In this document: in pieces, positions 13,712 through 14,071 of the stretch
How positions within the stretch are numbered: position 1 is the first letter of the stretch
How the letters are laid out: every line of letters begins with the position of its first letter
Assembly: GCA_024278565.1 (NCBI GenBank)
Contig: JAJRSY010000172.1
Location: forward strand, 1 to 14,071
DNA: 14,071 nucleotides
Source: Bacteroidota bacterium
GTDB taxonomy: Bacteria; Bacteroidota; Bacteroidia; Flavobacteriales; Flavobacteriaceae
Direction of reading: 5' to 3'
Made by a program: the position numbers and the translations under genes
The notes under the pieces: generated by a model
Database searches by the model: none
What the model was told of the DNA's origin: nothing
The model's input: only the letters and a program-made list of their open reading frames with translations

Positions 13712-14071
13712 TCAATACTGATCTAAATGCTCTGGGTATAAAAAATTGTTGTAAGGAAAACGGGTAACGTGAATATTGCGTACTTCATCATAGACACGTC
13801 TGCGAAACTCATCTAGATTTTCTTTGTTTAGGGCCGAAATGAAGATTGCCCGATCGCCTACTTTTTGCATCCATGTTTTTTTCCATTCTTCGATGGTGAA
13901 ATGCTTGCCCGTCTTCTCGGTAATCAGATCATCGGCATCAATGGTTTCATGTTCGTATTGGTCTATTTTATTAAAGACCATGATGCTTTTTTTGTCGGCA
14001 CTTTTTATTTCAGCAAGAATCTTATTTACTGAATCTATTTGTTCTTCAAACTGGGCGTGCGAAATATCAAC
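13712..14071 (-). CDS. hflX: GTPase HflX, C-terminal part
   Basis: Ribosome-associated GTPase that splits stalled ribosomes. Only the last 119 codons are inside the window; the gene continues past the right edge. VDISHAQFEEQIDSVNKIL, the G4 motif NKID in MVFNKIDQY, and the G5-like ISALNKENLDEF are typical of HflX after its G3 region. The frame stays open to the edge, so an apparent ATG at 13981 is internal and not the start. The stop is at 13712-13714. The gene converges on the repeat array, and terminator T3 may serve it. Confidence 0.9.
   Translation of the reverse strand, partial: VDISHAQFEEQIDSVNKILAEIKSADKKSIMVFNKIDQYEHETIDADDLITEKTGKHFTIEEWKKTWMQKVGDRAIFISALNKENLDEFRRRVYDEVRNIHVTRFPYNNFLYPEHLDQY

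Overview
This window looks chromosomal and comes from a member of Bacteroidota, most likely a Flavobacteriaceae. The evidence is the A/T-rich leaders that mostly lack Shine-Dalgarno sequences, promoter-like TAnnTTTG boxes, DUF2480 and DUF3078 family proteins, and a SUF operon with flavobacterial-looking extra genes. No genus can be named from the sequence alone.

Layout. Positions 1-1043 are a decayed intergenic patch. It holds the end of an HExxH protein fragment, a 222-bp inverted-repeat element with integron-attC-like inner ends, several GC-rich hairpins, and a C-terminal remnant of a RelE/ParE-type toxin. An intact SLC13 (DASS) permease with two RCK_C domains follows (1044-2942). Next come a GC-rich palindromic repeat, an aldehyde dehydrogenase relic on the minus strand, and a long inverted repeat just before the SUF genes.

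The core (3397-11597) is a SUF iron-sulfur cluster assembly operon, all on the plus strand: sufA-like, sufB, a lipoprotein metallo-beta-lactamase-fold hydrolase, sufC, a ruined four-helix-bundle (S23) gene, sufD, sufS, sufE, a DUF59 protein (SufT-like) and a DUF2480 protein. SufS (PLP Lys225, Cys363) takes sulfur from cysteine and SufE (Cys51) accepts it. SufB (Cys391) with SufC and SufD (His372) forms the scaffold ATPase. The A-type carrier and DUF59 protein probably pass clusters on. As given, sufC carries a one-base deletion in its Walker B codons; it is either an assembly error or a damaging mutation in a gene expected to be important.

Downstream are an outer-membrane DUF3078 protein with its own promoter-like boxes and a strong terminator, then about 1.1 kb without genes, then the 3' end of hflX on the minus strand. 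The gene-free stretch is the most interesting part. It is organised as three successive modules of roughly 400 bp. A terminator hairpin plus AAGTAGG box precedes each. Each then carries a conserved block (two copies 141 bp long with only two differences), a TTGTTGTGAA motif pair spaced exactly 21 bp, a CGACGAACG-like box and an unrelated body. It resembles a small array of non-coding transcription units or a repeat-borne regulatory element.
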